From Gammaproteobacteria bacterium (GTDB lineage: Bacteria; Pseudomonadota; Gammaproteobacteria; SZUA-152), in NCBI GenBank assembly GCA_022627515.1, contig JAKEGK010000172.1, positions 1 through 35,836 on the forward strand: 35,836 nucleotides of DNA. Direction: 5' to 3'. Shown piece by piece: positions 15,992-25,988 of this stretch. The translations under genes and the position numbers were made by a program. The notes below the pieces were generated by a model. That model searched no databases. It was not told where the DNA came from and was given only the letters and a program-made list of their open reading frames with translations. Position 1 is the first letter of the stretch. The number at the start of each line of letters is the position of its first letter.

Positions 15992-18313
15992 TCATGAATT
16001 TGGCGTCAGGAGATTGTTCGCGCTCTGCATGCATTTGTTCATGCTGCCGACAACCGCATTGATGGCGCGATCCAGCAGAGGCAACTCCTTGACAATAGCT
16101 ATGGTTCCGTTATCCAGCCGCTTGATCAATTCATCCATTGAAATATCGGCGACCAGTCGAAAACGCCAGTCCACAAAGGTATAGTCGCCGGTAAAGTCAC
16201 ACTTCCACGAAAGTTTGCCACGCCTGGTTTTGCCGTCATTGATAAACTCGAGCCAGGTCCCCATTGCCATATCGCGGACCACCGCATGGTTCTTGCTGCG
16301 TTTGGCTTCGGGTGAAAGTTTTATTTGAGTGAAATCATCACTTACTGAAAAATATTCGAAGTCGCCCAATTCAGCCGCGAATGGATTGCCGCCGGTGTCA
16401 CATTCAGAATCATCTTGTTTGGCGTCGTCCCTGACCGGCTCCGGCGCTTTTTTCCGGGGTGAAAAGTCCGCAGTGCCTTTCAGGCATTTCAGATGCAGCG
16501 TTCCCAATTGATCCAGAAATTCCTGAATAGTCTTCTGATCAACGGAAATCAGTTTCAATCCTTCCTGCAGCCGTTTGATAATTTTGGGTATCAGCCGCGT
16601 TAAAGCCTGCTTTTCACTGGCCATCAGTTTGGGCTGAACGCTCCAGACCAGGTCATTTACGACATCCAGGCAAGCTGACCAAACCGGGCCTTTGCAGCCA
16701 TGACGCATACCCACCGCTGTAAGCACATCTTTCCATTTGCCGACTAACAGGTCATATATCAGCTTAGGCACGCGGTACTCTCGAATGCGGGATTCGATTT
16801 CATCCGAGACTTTTTGCTTGGTCTGTTCCAGCAGTTTTTCCGAACGCTTGTTGTCCTGCAGTTCGGAATCCACAAAATTCTTGAACTCCTCCAGCAGTTC
16901 ATCAAATATACCGACATTGGTCTGGAATTCGGACAACACCCGGTTAACCACATATTCCACTTTATGGAATATTACATCGTCCTCGCTCTGTTCCGATGAA
17001 CTGAATGCTGTGCCCGCGTAAGCCAATTCGTTCAACAACAAACGCGCCGGATGGCTTTGCTGGTCGAAAAACTTCTTGTCGAGAATGGCAACTTTAATGA
17101 TGGGAATCTGCAAGCGCGCGATTTCCGCGCGGATCCTGTCGGACAGGGTTTTGTCCTCCAGGATAAACTCAAACATCATGCTGACAATATCAATAACATC
17201 CGATTGTTCATTTTCAATGCCCTTGACCTGTCCGTCTTCCTGGCCTTTGTTCAGCGCGCTTAGTAAATTGTTTTTGATCTCTTGTACGGATACATGCCCG
17301 GGAACACCCTCTCCCAAATTGAGAAAGTCGCCCTGTAACGCAGTAAGTCCGGACAATACATCATTTGCCACATAGAATCCGCCACCTCCGCCACCCGGAC
17401 CACCCGCCCCTTGTGGCGCGCCCGGCTGATCGGTGCCCGGTTGTGGATTTGATTGCCCACGGTGCATGGAAAGCAACTGCCGCAGTGAGTCAAAGGAAAC
17501 ATCTTCATCGGTTCCCGCGCGGGTTTGCGCGGTTTTTGGCGCAACGGAAGGTTGTTGGGATTTTTCCTGCACCGGCTTTGCCTTGACTTCCTGAGCCTGT
17601 GACTTGACCGGTCCTTTGAATTTAATGGTCGGCAGCACACCTTCCGCAACGAACATATCATTGATTTCCCGGTACATCGGTTCCAGCTGACCGGCCACCT
17701 GTTTTTCAAACAGCTTGTAGATAATCAATTTAATTTCCAGCGCGATGGCGAGTTTTTCAGTTGCTTGCTCAAAGGCGCGGCAAATATTGTCCGGTGATAC
17801 AGGGTTGTTATCCGGAGTGATTTCCGCGTTGTTAACGACATGATTTAACCGCTGCGAAATGGCTGACAGGTATTCACGGTACAGGCCATTCGACTTTTCA
17901 ACCATGTTAGTTACGGCTAGCGACTCTTCGAGATCGTCTTCTTCAACCAGACTCAGGGTAGCGTATGAAAAATCCTGGGAATCATCCGGCGAGCTTTTAC
18001 CGTGATGTTTAACGCCTTTCAATGCATCGGTAAAGTATTTATCGAACACCTTGAAATAATGCTGAGCGGCGCCTTTTTTCTCGGCGCGCAACTGACGCAT
18101 TGCATCAAAATAAAGAGTCTGTTTCTCACTACTATCAGCTTTGTTCGCATACTCGAAAATATTGTCATCGATACTCGAAAATAAAGATTGAATACGCTTT
18201 TGCAGATGCTTGAGACTGATTCGTCTAACTGACTGAATCAGCGCCGGGAATTCACCCCCTGCAGGCGGCAAATCGAAAGTTAATTCTTCCGCAAGATTCT
18301 TGTTCTCTGACAT
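15992..18313 (-). CDS. DUF1631 family protein
   Basis: A 773-residue protein without signal peptide or membrane segments. Family marks: YFDAMRQLRAEK near residue 70 and a C-terminal domain with GTWLEFINDG, GKLSWKCDFTGDYTFVDW and PLLDRAINAV. The middle is helical and separated from the N-terminal part by a low-complexity linker with six consecutive glycines (about residues 305-312). The C-terminal domain resembles PilZ-type barrels in layout, but the RxxxR and D/NxSxxG ligand motifs of cyclic di-GMP binding are not recognisable. Some databases label such proteins thymidine phosphorylase, which the sequence does not support. Convergent with the HPt/HD-GYP gene. Confidence 0.85.
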   Translation of the reverse strand: MSENKNLAEELTFDLPPAGGEFPALIQSVRRISLKHLQKRIQSLFSSIDDNIFEYANKADSSEKQTLYFDAMRQLRAEKKGAAQHYFKVFDKYFTDALKGVKHHGKSSPDDSQDFSYATLSLVEEDDLEESLAVTNMVEKSNGLYREYLSAISQRLNHVVNNAEITPDNNPVSPDNICRAFEQATEKLAIALEIKLIIYKLFEKQVAGQLEPMYREINDMFVAEGVLPTIKFKGPVKSQAQEVKAKPVQEKSQQPSVAPKTAQTRAGTDEDVSFDSLRQLLSMHRGQSNPQPGTDQPGAPQGAGGPGGGGGGFYVANDVLSGLTALQGDFLNLGEGVPGHVSVQEIKNNLLSALNKGQEDGQVKGIENEQSDVIDIVSMMFEFILEDKTLSDRIRAEIARLQIPIIKVAILDKKFFDQQSHPARLLLNELAYAGTAFSSSEQSEDDVIFHKVEYVVNRVLSEFQTNVGIFDELLEEFKNFVDSELQDNKRSEKLLEQTKQKVSDEIESRIREYRVPKLIYDLLVGKWKDVLTAVGMRHGCKGPVWSACLDVVNDLVWSVQPKLMASEKQALTRLIPKIIKRLQEGLKLISVDQKTIQEFLDQLGTLHLKCLKGTADFSPRKKAPEPVRDDAKQDDSECDTGGNPFAAELGDFEYFSVSDDFTQIKLSPEAKRSKNHAVVRDMAMGTWLEFINDGKTRRGKLSWKCDFTGDYTFVDWRFRLVADISMDELIKRLDNGTIAIVKELPLLDRAINAVVGSMNKCMQSANNLLTPNS

Positions 18314-18626
18314 ATCGTTTCGTTGATGTTTTTGATGTTAACGCCAAGACCGGTTTATTCAGCCCATAATTATCCTTACTTATAGACTAGGACAGGCTAT
18401 TGGAATTATCTGCGGCCGCAAACTGGAATTTAGTGTGAAGTGGTTCTCAAAATCGCTCGCTCAGCAGGAGAATTCTGACGCCACATTATGTTGATTTACG
18501 CGGAAGAGAAATAAAGTTTTAATTAATTTGGAATAACGGCCGGCAACGGGGCGCCGGACGATGCCCCGTCAGCAACAAGACCGTCAAATTAATGGATTAT
18601 CGTTTTGTAAGGCAACAATCGGAGAA
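18314..18626. other. Intergenic region with GC-rich hairpin
   Basis: About 310 bases without a supported gene. ACGGGGC/GCCCCGT (18546-18569) is a perfect 7-bp stem with a 10-base loop, downstream of the minus-strand lipoprotein gene at 18627; it lacks a T-run on either strand but could still stop or stabilise that transcript. The rest, toward 18313, should hold the promoter of the DUF1631 gene. Confidence 0.5.
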
Positions 18627-18980
18627 TTAACGAACCTGACCCTGCCTGGCTTTAACAACATATGCGATTTCTTCTTTCAAAATCTCTTCATCAATCTGCT
18701 TTTCGAAGTTTTCACGCCAGCTTTTCGGATAGTCTTTTAACATGGCGTATTTTGATGTTCTGCACCGGTCCATGGAATCCCTGACGATTTCCTCAGGATC
18801 GCGATTCTGGTTGATGCTCTGGTTGGTGGCGTACGCTACACATTGCCTGTAGGTGTCCGTTGCGGCAACACGCTGCTGTTTGTTCGGCAGGATAAGTTCC
18901 TGTTCAGCGGTGCAGCCGGTCAGGAAAACAAAACCCGCAAATATCAGACCCCTTTTTGAAATGTTAAATATGCCAATCAT
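18627..18980 (-). CDS. Small lipoprotein of unknown function
   Basis: A 117-residue predicted lipoprotein: hydrophobic signal (GLIFAGFVFL) with lipobox LTGC at Cys23, then Thr-Ala, so outer-membrane sorting is likely. The mature part is charged and helical, with two further cysteines (in YRQCVAYA and DRCRTSKY) that could form a disulfide. No family recognised. AGAGGTAA just upstream of the ATG is a good ribosome-binding site, which supports the gene. It is isolated on its strand, between the DUF1631 gene and the GGDEF-EAL gene. Confidence 0.75.
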   Translation of the reverse strand: MIGIFNISKRGLIFAGFVFLTGCTAEQELILPNKQQRVAATDTYRQCVAYATNQSINQNRDPEEIVRDSMDRCRTSKYAMLKDYPKSWRENFEKQIDEEILKEEIAYVVKARQGQVR

Positions 18981-19542
18981 CAGATTACCTCTTTCCGTCT
19001 GTTTATTACCTGAAACTCAAGGCGTGCCGCTGCGATGTTTTAATCAAATTAAAGATGAAAATCCTGAGTACTTACGAAATCAACCACCGGATATTATTGT
19101 CTGCCGCCAACCAGTAGGAGAGCACGAAATTTTAAGTTGCCGATATTTTAATCAGCCGGGTAATGAACATCATAAAAAACTGCAAAATTTATTTCCACCA
19201 CCAAATCAGTAGCATTTCGAAATTTGTGAGACCAGACGCTGTAGCTGAATTAATCTATTGTTTTTAATATCAATTATGATTGGCTTCATAGACCTCAGTA
19301 CGCGATTATTTGCGCTTTCACACCGTTACCCAGATGCGCGCAGGCTTTTTATCAAACTGGAATATCATATTTATACTAATGATAACGAGTGTGTTTTATT
19401 GACCAATCTTATAAATTAACTATAGTTAACTCAGTAATTTAGTAAGAAATACTACTTAGTCTGCACTTTTTCCTGATTCAGAATTAGTCAATTCAACCGG
19501 GACTGCTGCCTCGGGTTCCAGTAAAAAGGATCTACCACTGCG
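18981..19542. other. Intergenic region upstream of the GGDEF-EAL gene
   Basis: About 560 bases, AT-rich in its right half, with no supported gene. An open plus-strand frame ending at 19212 overlaps the lipoprotein gene and shows no protein features. The candidate promoter of the GGDEF-EAL gene is listed separately at 19399-19429. Confidence 0.6.
19399..19429 (+). promoter_or_regulatory. Candidate sigma-70 promoter overlapped by a palindrome
   Basis: TTGACC (19399-19404), a 16-base spacer and TATAGT (19421-19426) match the sigma-70 boxes at five of six positions each. A perfect 14-base palindrome, TTAACTATAGTTAA (19416-19429), covers the -10 box and could be a repressor site. The start codon lies about 115 bases downstream. 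Confidence 0.5.
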
Positions 19543-21840
19543 ATGATCCAGACAACGTCCACCAGGCAAAAACGTAGTCTGATCCGGCGGGTTAAAACCG
19601 CACTGACCGGCGCGCCTGAAAATCGTGTGCAGAACCTGAACGCAGACTCGGCATCCCTCAACCAGCAAATCGACATGCTGAACAAACAACTTAAGTCCCA
19701 GGACCTGCAATTGAGAAGGAAAACACAACTATTGCAGCGCACCACGTGGGAACTTAACAGAGCATACGAGAAATACGCCGAGCTTTATGAGCTAACGCCG
19801 GCGGGCTATTTTAATTTGTCCCGCACCGGTATAGTGTTAAACGCCAACAGTAGAGCGGCGGCCTTGTTAAACTGGAATGTGGAACAGATTATTGGCAAAC
19901 CATTATCCAATTTTGTTCATCACAGCAGTTTGAATACCTATTATGGTTTCGTCAACAATCCGAAAGTATTCCATCCCCCCTCAGTGTGTGAACTTAAATT
20001 TGTGCGGCAACGCGGACTGCCATTTGACGCATTAATGGAGTTAACCTGCAAACGCAACAAACGCGGCGCAATAACTGAAATCATGGTGCTGTTAAGCGAT
20101 ATCACGGAAAGCAAGGAATACGAACACGCGTTATTGGCGGAAATGGACCGCGCCCAGGTGACACTACACTCCATTGGCGACGGCGTGATTACCACGGATG
20201 CCGATGGCGTTATTGATTACTTGAATCCTGTGGCCGAGAATTTGACTGGATGGTCTGCCCAAATGGCCATTGGCAACCGGTTGCAAGCCGTGTTTCATGT
20301 GGTAAACGCGAATTCAAAAAGACCCATTGCCAATGCGGTGCGAAAGTGCCTGAAGGCGAACCAGGTCATTTCCCTGGGTGAAGATTGCGTGCTGATTGGA
20401 AAGCACGGACAGAAATACGCCATCCAGCATTCCATCGCGCCACTCAAACACAGAAGCGGTAAAACGCTGGGTGTGGTGGCGGTTTTCAGTAATGTGACCG
20501 AAGCAAGAAACATGGCCAAACAAATCATTCATCAGGCGACACATGATTCGTTAACCGGCCTGGTCAATCGCCGTGAATTCGAAAGGCGCCTGAACAACGC
20601 CATAAAAAGCGCCAAAGACAGTAATACCGAACATTGCCTGTGTTATCTCGATCTGGATCAGTTCAAGATCGTCAATGATACCGCAGGTCACGTTGCCGGT
20701 GATGAATTGCTGCGTAAAATCACCATTTTGCTCAAATCTAACATTCGTTCACGTGACACACTGGCGCGTTATGGCGGCGATGAATTCGGCTTGTTACTGG
20801 ATAATTGTCCCCTGGACCGGGCGTACAAAATCGCGAACACGCTGCTCGTTGCGGTACAAAACCTGAATTTTGAATGGGAAGGCCGCACCTTCCAGGTCGG
20901 TGTCAGTATCGGACTGGTTCCTGTTACAAACAAAACCGCCAACACGGCTGAAATCATGAGCCAGGCCGACGTGGCCTGTTATGCGGCAAAGGATCTGGGG
21001 CGGAACCAAGTTCGCATTTATGAAAACGAGGACAATAATCTCACCCGGCGTCACACCGAAATACTGCGCGTGGCCGACATCAACGATTCCGTTAAGGCCA
21101 ACCGTTTCCGGCTGTATTGCCAGTCAATCAAGCCGCTGGCCCCGAACAGCGCCGAGGCTCCTCATTATGAGTTATTGATCCGCGCCGTAGGTTTGGACGG
21201 CAAAATCGAACTCCCGGCAACATTTATTCCCGCCGCCGAGCGCTATGGCATGATGGCCGCCATTGACCGTTGGGTGATTAATAGCGCTTTTTACCGCTAT
21301 GTGGAGCTTTTTGATACGGCGGACAACATTAAAATCGCCATCAACCTTTCCGGCAACTCCCTGGCTGATTCCACTCTGCTGCATTTTGTCCGGCAGAATA
21401 TTATTGATTCCGGCATTCCATCGCATAATGTCTGTTTTGAAATCACGGAAACAGCCGCTATCAGCAATCTGGAACACGCGAGAATTTTCATTACCGAAAT
21501 GAAAGAACTGGGATGCCAGTTTGCGCTGGATGACTTTGGCAGCGGGCTTTCTTCGTTTACATATCTTAAAAATCTTCCTGTCGACTACTTAAAGATTGAC
21601 GGCAGTTTCGTACAGGACATGATTGCCGATCCCATTAACCAGGCCATGGTCGCGGCCATTAATGAAGTGGGCCATATTATGGGTATACAAACCATCGCGG
21701 AATGCGCGGAAAGTCCCGCGATTGTCAATCAACTAACGAAGTTGGGAGTGGACTACGCCCAGGGATACGCTATCAGCACACCCATGCCTATCGAAAGCAT
21801 TGCCAGCCGTTTGAATCACTACAAAACCGTCAGTGTCTAG
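19543..21840 (+). CDS. PAS-PAS-GGDEF-EAL cyclic di-GMP turnover protein
   Basis: A 765-residue cytoplasmic sensor. A coiled region (about 30-80) leads to two PAS domains (about 82-190 and 205-322; the second opens HSIGDGVITTDADG), then a GGDEF domain with intact GGDEF at 411-415 and the inhibitory RxxD site RSRD at 402-405, five residues before it. The EAL domain has ELLIR (Glu543, fitting ExLxR), NLSGNS, EITET, DDFGSG at 663-668, LKIDG, IAECAE and YAQGY. All catalytic positions appear present, so both synthesis and hydrolysis of cyclic di-GMP are possible. No membrane segment. AAGGA lies 12 bases before the ATG, rather far. Monocistronic, convergent with a lipoprotein gene. Confidence 0.96.
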   Translation: MIQTTSTRQKRSLIRRVKTALTGAPENRVQNLNADSASLNQQIDMLNKQLKSQDLQLRRKTQLLQRTTWELNRAYEKYAELYELTPAGYFNLSRTGIVLNANSRAAALLNWNVEQIIGKPLSNFVHHSSLNTYYGFVNNPKVFHPPSVCELKFVRQRGLPFDALMELTCKRNKRGAITEIMVLLSDITESKEYEHALLAEMDRAQVTLHSIGDGVITTDADGVIDYLNPVAENLTGWSAQMAIGNRLQAVFHVVNANSKRPIANAVRKCLKANQVISLGEDCVLIGKHGQKYAIQHSIAPLKHRSGKTLGVVAVFSNVTEARNMAKQIIHQATHDSLTGLVNRREFERRLNNAIKSAKDSNTEHCLCYLDLDQFKIVNDTAGHVAGDELLRKITILLKSNIRSRDTLARYGGDEFGLLLDNCPLDRAYKIANTLLVAVQNLNFEWEGRTFQVGVSIGLVPVTNKTANTAEIMSQADVACYAAKDLGRNQVRIYENEDNNLTRRHTEILRVADINDSVKANRFRLYCQSIKPLAPNSAEAPHYELLIRAVGLDGKIELPATFIPAAERYGMMAAIDRWVINSAFYRYVELFDTADNIKIAINLSGNSLADSTLLHFVRQNIIDSGIPSHNVCFEITETAAISNLEHARIFITEMKELGCQFALDDFGSGLSSFTYLKNLPVDYLKIDGSFVQDMIADPINQAMVAAINEVGHIMGIQTIAECAESPAIVNQLTKLGVDYAQGYAISTPMPIESIASRLNHYKTVSV

Positions 21841-21871
21841 CCGGTTCCGGCGGTAAACGAATCGCTGCCGC

Positions 21872-22546
21872 TCATGGCTGGCTATCCAGAAACTGTACGG
21901 CAACAGACATTTCGGGGCATATCAGCTCATCCGCCGCGCACGCCCTGAATATGAAATAGCTGACAAAAGGAAATCCTGTTGACTGCACGGAATCGGTAAT
22001 CTCCGCGATTCTTACCGTCGCCGGCCCATCCGCACAACGTAAATAATAGTGATCCTCCAGCACCACGAAATAACCTTTGGCGTCGACAACCCTCTCCTCA
22101 ACAGGGAGGCCATTCTCATCCAGAACAGGGTCGCCATTTTCGTCAAGCACCGCAACCATTTCATACACCGGCTCATATGCAACAACGCAGGGAATTTCGC
22201 CGATTTGTCCGCAAATAAACTGACTGCGGTCACTGCCGCATTGCATCTGCAGAAACAGCGTATCAATAGGGTCCTGAATAACGTTGCTGCTAAAGTATAC
22301 TTCTATTGTATAGGGGTCGCTGGAGGTCACATCCCACAGCAAATTAAAGATGCCGCTGACCTCTACGTTATTGGGCTGCAGGGGAAGAACTATCTGTTCA
22401 TTCTCATTGACGGTATTCCCCGACACTTCGAACGAATTGATAATGGATGCCGTCACTTCGGCATTTTCGTCAGGCGTGTCGAGTTCACACCCAAACAGTG
22501 CAATTACCAAAGCAATCAAAAAAAGTAACGCGAAATAATGTTTCAT
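21872..22546 (-). CDS. Lipoprotein of unknown function with acidic repeat
   Basis: From the ATG at 22546 the protein starts MKHYFALLFLIALVIALFGC, a clear lipoprotein signal with lipobox ALFGC, followed by Glu-Leu-Asp; total 224 residues. The frame is open to an earlier ATG (22618), but that would add 24 residues ahead of the signal. The mature region is beta-rich with six or more cysteines and a duplicated acidic unit, LDENGDPV then LDENGLPV. Family not recognised; such sequence is typical of secreted or surface proteins. Convergent with the GGDEF-EAL gene, 31 bases apart. No good ribosome-binding site is visible. Confidence 0.72.
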   Translation of the reverse strand: MKHYFALLFLIALVIALFGCELDTPDENAEVTASIINSFEVSGNTVNENEQIVLPLQPNNVEVSGIFNLLWDVTSSDPYTIEVYFSSNVIQDPIDTLFLQMQCGSDRSQFICGQIGEIPCVVAYEPVYEMVAVLDENGDPVLDENGLPVEERVVDAKGYFVVLEDHYYLRCADGPATVRIAEITDSVQSTGFPFVSYFIFRACAADELICPEMSVAVQFLDSQP

Positions 22547-22738
22547 AAACGCAATCTGGCGGTGAATTAATTCGGTATTGTTACTGAAGCATTTGCAAAA
22601 AAAAATCGAGCATAGCACCGGTACAATAATCGCATATTTTGTTGCGGTGCGCGATCTATTTGCAAAGCTAAGAACATATATCGGATTTACCCACTATGAG
22701 CAATAGGCAATGAAAAAAAGCGCAAATCTGATAAATGG

Positions 22739-24130
22739 TTATCGAGTGGGGGCAAACCAGGCCAGCTTGTTGTGCAATTGCACCACCTCACCCACAATAA
22801 TCAACGTGGGCGGTTTAATGATATTTTGCTCAATTATTCCGGGCATCGTCCGCAAAGTGCCGATAAACACTTTTTGCTGCGGTGTGGTGGCCTGCTGCAC
22901 CAGCGCGATCGGCATGTCCGGACGCATGCCATGCTCAATCAGCTTCCCACACAGTAATTTCGCGCCCAGCAATCCCATATACACAACAACGGTTTGATTG
23001 GGTTGCACAAGGGCTTTCCAGTTGAGGTTCATGCTGCCGTCTTTCAGATGACCGGTGACAAACAGAACAGATTGCGCGTAATCGCGATGGGTCAACGGAA
23101 TACCACCATAGGAAGCGGCGCCCGCCGCCGCCGTGATGCCCGGAACGATTTGAAACGGAACCCCGGCCTGCATCAGGGTTTCGATTTCCTCCCCGCCGCG
23201 GCCAAAGATAAAGGGATCACCGCCTTTCAACCGCAATACCCGCTTGCCCTTTTTGGCGATACGCGCCAGCATCTGGTTGATATCTTCCTGCGGCAGGGTA
23301 TGCCTGTCGCGTTCCTTACCGACATAGACAAGATCCGCATCGCGCCGCGCCAACTCGAGGATTTCTTCCGAAACCAGCCGGTCGTAAACAATCACATCCG
23401 CCTGTTGCAGCAGGCGCAGCGCACGGAAGGTCAGTAAATCGGGATCACCGGGGCCGGCGCCCACAAGATAAACTTCACCGCGGCTGGAAGATGCATGTTC
23501 TCCCTGATCAATCGCAGTGTGCATCGCTTCCCGCGCCGCTTCTTCCTTGCCGGAGAAAACCATTTCCGCAATCGGCCCCTGCACCACGGTTTCCCAAAAA
23601 TGCCGGCGCTTGTCCGGATCCTTGACATGCTGCCTGACCTTGCCGCGGAACTCTTCCATTAACGACGCCAGTTTGCCATACGCTGATGGAATCATGGTTT
23701 CCAGACGCGCCCGCAACAAGCGCGCGAGGACGGGCGAAGCGCCGCCTGTCGATACCGCCACCTGCACCGGGGACCGGTCGATGATGGAAGGCACAATAAA
23801 ACTGCATAATTCCGGTTGATCAACCACATTGACGGGAATATTTTTCTGCTGCGCGAGTTCTGAAATCGTGCGATTAATGGACTTGTCGTCGGTCGCCGCG
23901 ATAATGACTGCATGGTCCCCAATATCCGCGGCTTCGAATTTTTTTTGTTGAACCTTAATGTCGCCGGCATTGAGCCGGCTTTGCAGGCTTTCACACAGGC
24001 TGGGCGCAATTACAGTCACCTTGCCGCCGGCGCGCAATAACAGCGACACCTTGCGAGCCGCCACATCACCGCCACCCACCACCAGACAGGGCCGCCCTTC
24101 CAATTTTAAAAACATGGGGAAATATTGCAT
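22739..24130 (-). CDS. cysG: Siroheme synthase, trifunctional
   Basis: Makes siroheme, the cofactor of sulfite and nitrite reductases, from uroporphyrinogen III. The 463-residue protein has both halves of E. coli CysG: an N-terminal dehydrogenase/ferrochelatase part (about 1-205) with the NAD-binding VVGGGDVAARK and IIAATDD, and a C-terminal SAM-dependent methyltransferase (about 217-463) with VYLVGAGPGDPDLLT, LRLKGGDPFIFGRGGEE, PGITAAAGAASYGGIPLTHR and VVVYMGL. It follows serS by 22 bases and is likely the last gene of the ftsK-to-cysG run. A GG-rich stretch precedes the ATG. Downstream (22619-22738) there is a T-run but no hairpin. Confidence 0.98.
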   Translation of the reverse strand: MQYFPMFLKLEGRPCLVVGGGDVAARKVSLLLRAGGKVTVIAPSLCESLQSRLNAGDIKVQQKKFEAADIGDHAVIIAATDDKSINRTISELAQQKNIPVNVVDQPELCSFIVPSIIDRSPVQVAVSTGGASPVLARLLRARLETMIPSAYGKLASLMEEFRGKVRQHVKDPDKRRHFWETVVQGPIAEMVFSGKEEAAREAMHTAIDQGEHASSSRGEVYLVGAGPGDPDLLTFRALRLLQQADVIVYDRLVSEEILELARRDADLVYVGKERDRHTLPQEDINQMLARIAKKGKRVLRLKGGDPFIFGRGGEEIETLMQAGVPFQIVPGITAAAGAASYGGIPLTHRDYAQSVLFVTGHLKDGSMNLNWKALVQPNQTVVVYMGLLGAKLLCGKLIEHGMRPDMPIALVQQATTPQQKVFIGTLRTMPGIIEQNIIKPPTLIIVGEVVQLHNKLAWFAPTR

Positions 24131-24152
24131 AACCTGACCGCAGTGTTAACCG

Positions 24153-25466
<1,314 letters not shown>

Positions 25467-25499
25467 TTAACATTGTTGATTATTAACTTTGCAAATCTT

Positions 25500-25886
25500 C
25501 TATAACGCCCTGGCAAGCAGCACGCCGATCCATGCTGCAAAAACACATAGCCCGACGTTTAAAATCACATTCAATAAGGCTTTTAAAAGGTCACGCTTTT
25601 CCAGCAATTCCAGCGTCTCTATGGAAAACGTGGAGAACGTGGTGAACGCGCCCAGCACACCGACAATAAGCAATGCGCGCCAATGCGCCGCTAGGGCAAA
25701 TTTTTCATTGAACAACACGTACAATAATCCGACGCTGAGCGAACCCAGTACGTTCACCGTCAGGGTGCCATAAGGGAACGACCGGCCAAAAATATGATGA
25801 ATCCCGCTGGACACCCAAAAGCGTAACAATGCTCCAAGAGCCCCGCCACTTGCGATAGCTGCAAAGGTTACTAACTGTAAATGCAT
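25500..25886 (-). CDS. crcB: Fluoride ion channel CrcB/Fluc
   Basis: Small inner-membrane protein that forms dual-topology dimeric fluoride channels and protects against fluoride. The 128-residue protein has four membrane helices and the family motifs GGALGALLRF, GTLTVNVLGS (with the pore Asn) and GAFTTFSTFS (the phenylalanine box). Length is typical. It lies between rarA and serS, with 102 and 72-base gaps. No fluoride riboswitch is visible in the AT-rich spacer upstream (25887-25988). The ribosome-binding site is weak (GGATCG). Confidence 0.96.
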   Translation of the reverse strand: MHLQLVTFAAIASGGALGALLRFWVSSGIHHIFGRSFPYGTLTVNVLGSLSVGLLYVLFNEKFALAAHWRALLIVGVLGAFTTFSTFSIETLELLEKRDLLKALLNVILNVGLCVFAAWIGVLLARAL

Positions 25887-25988
25887 ACCATGCGATCCAC
25901 GTATTGTTGTATTTCAATATCAATGATGATTTTCGCTGGTTTCATATTATTTTTGCTTTTTTATTTTATTGCGCTGGACTGCGTTCCT

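Noticed and set aside
18464-18569. GCAGGAGAAT followed by a GC-rich hairpin, resembling part of the repeat at 34.1 kb
   Set aside because: Only ten bases match and the spacing to the hairpin differs; not enough to call a third copy.
25887-25988. Possible fluoride riboswitch upstream of crcB
   Set aside because: The spacer is AT-rich and shows none of the conserved riboswitch helices.
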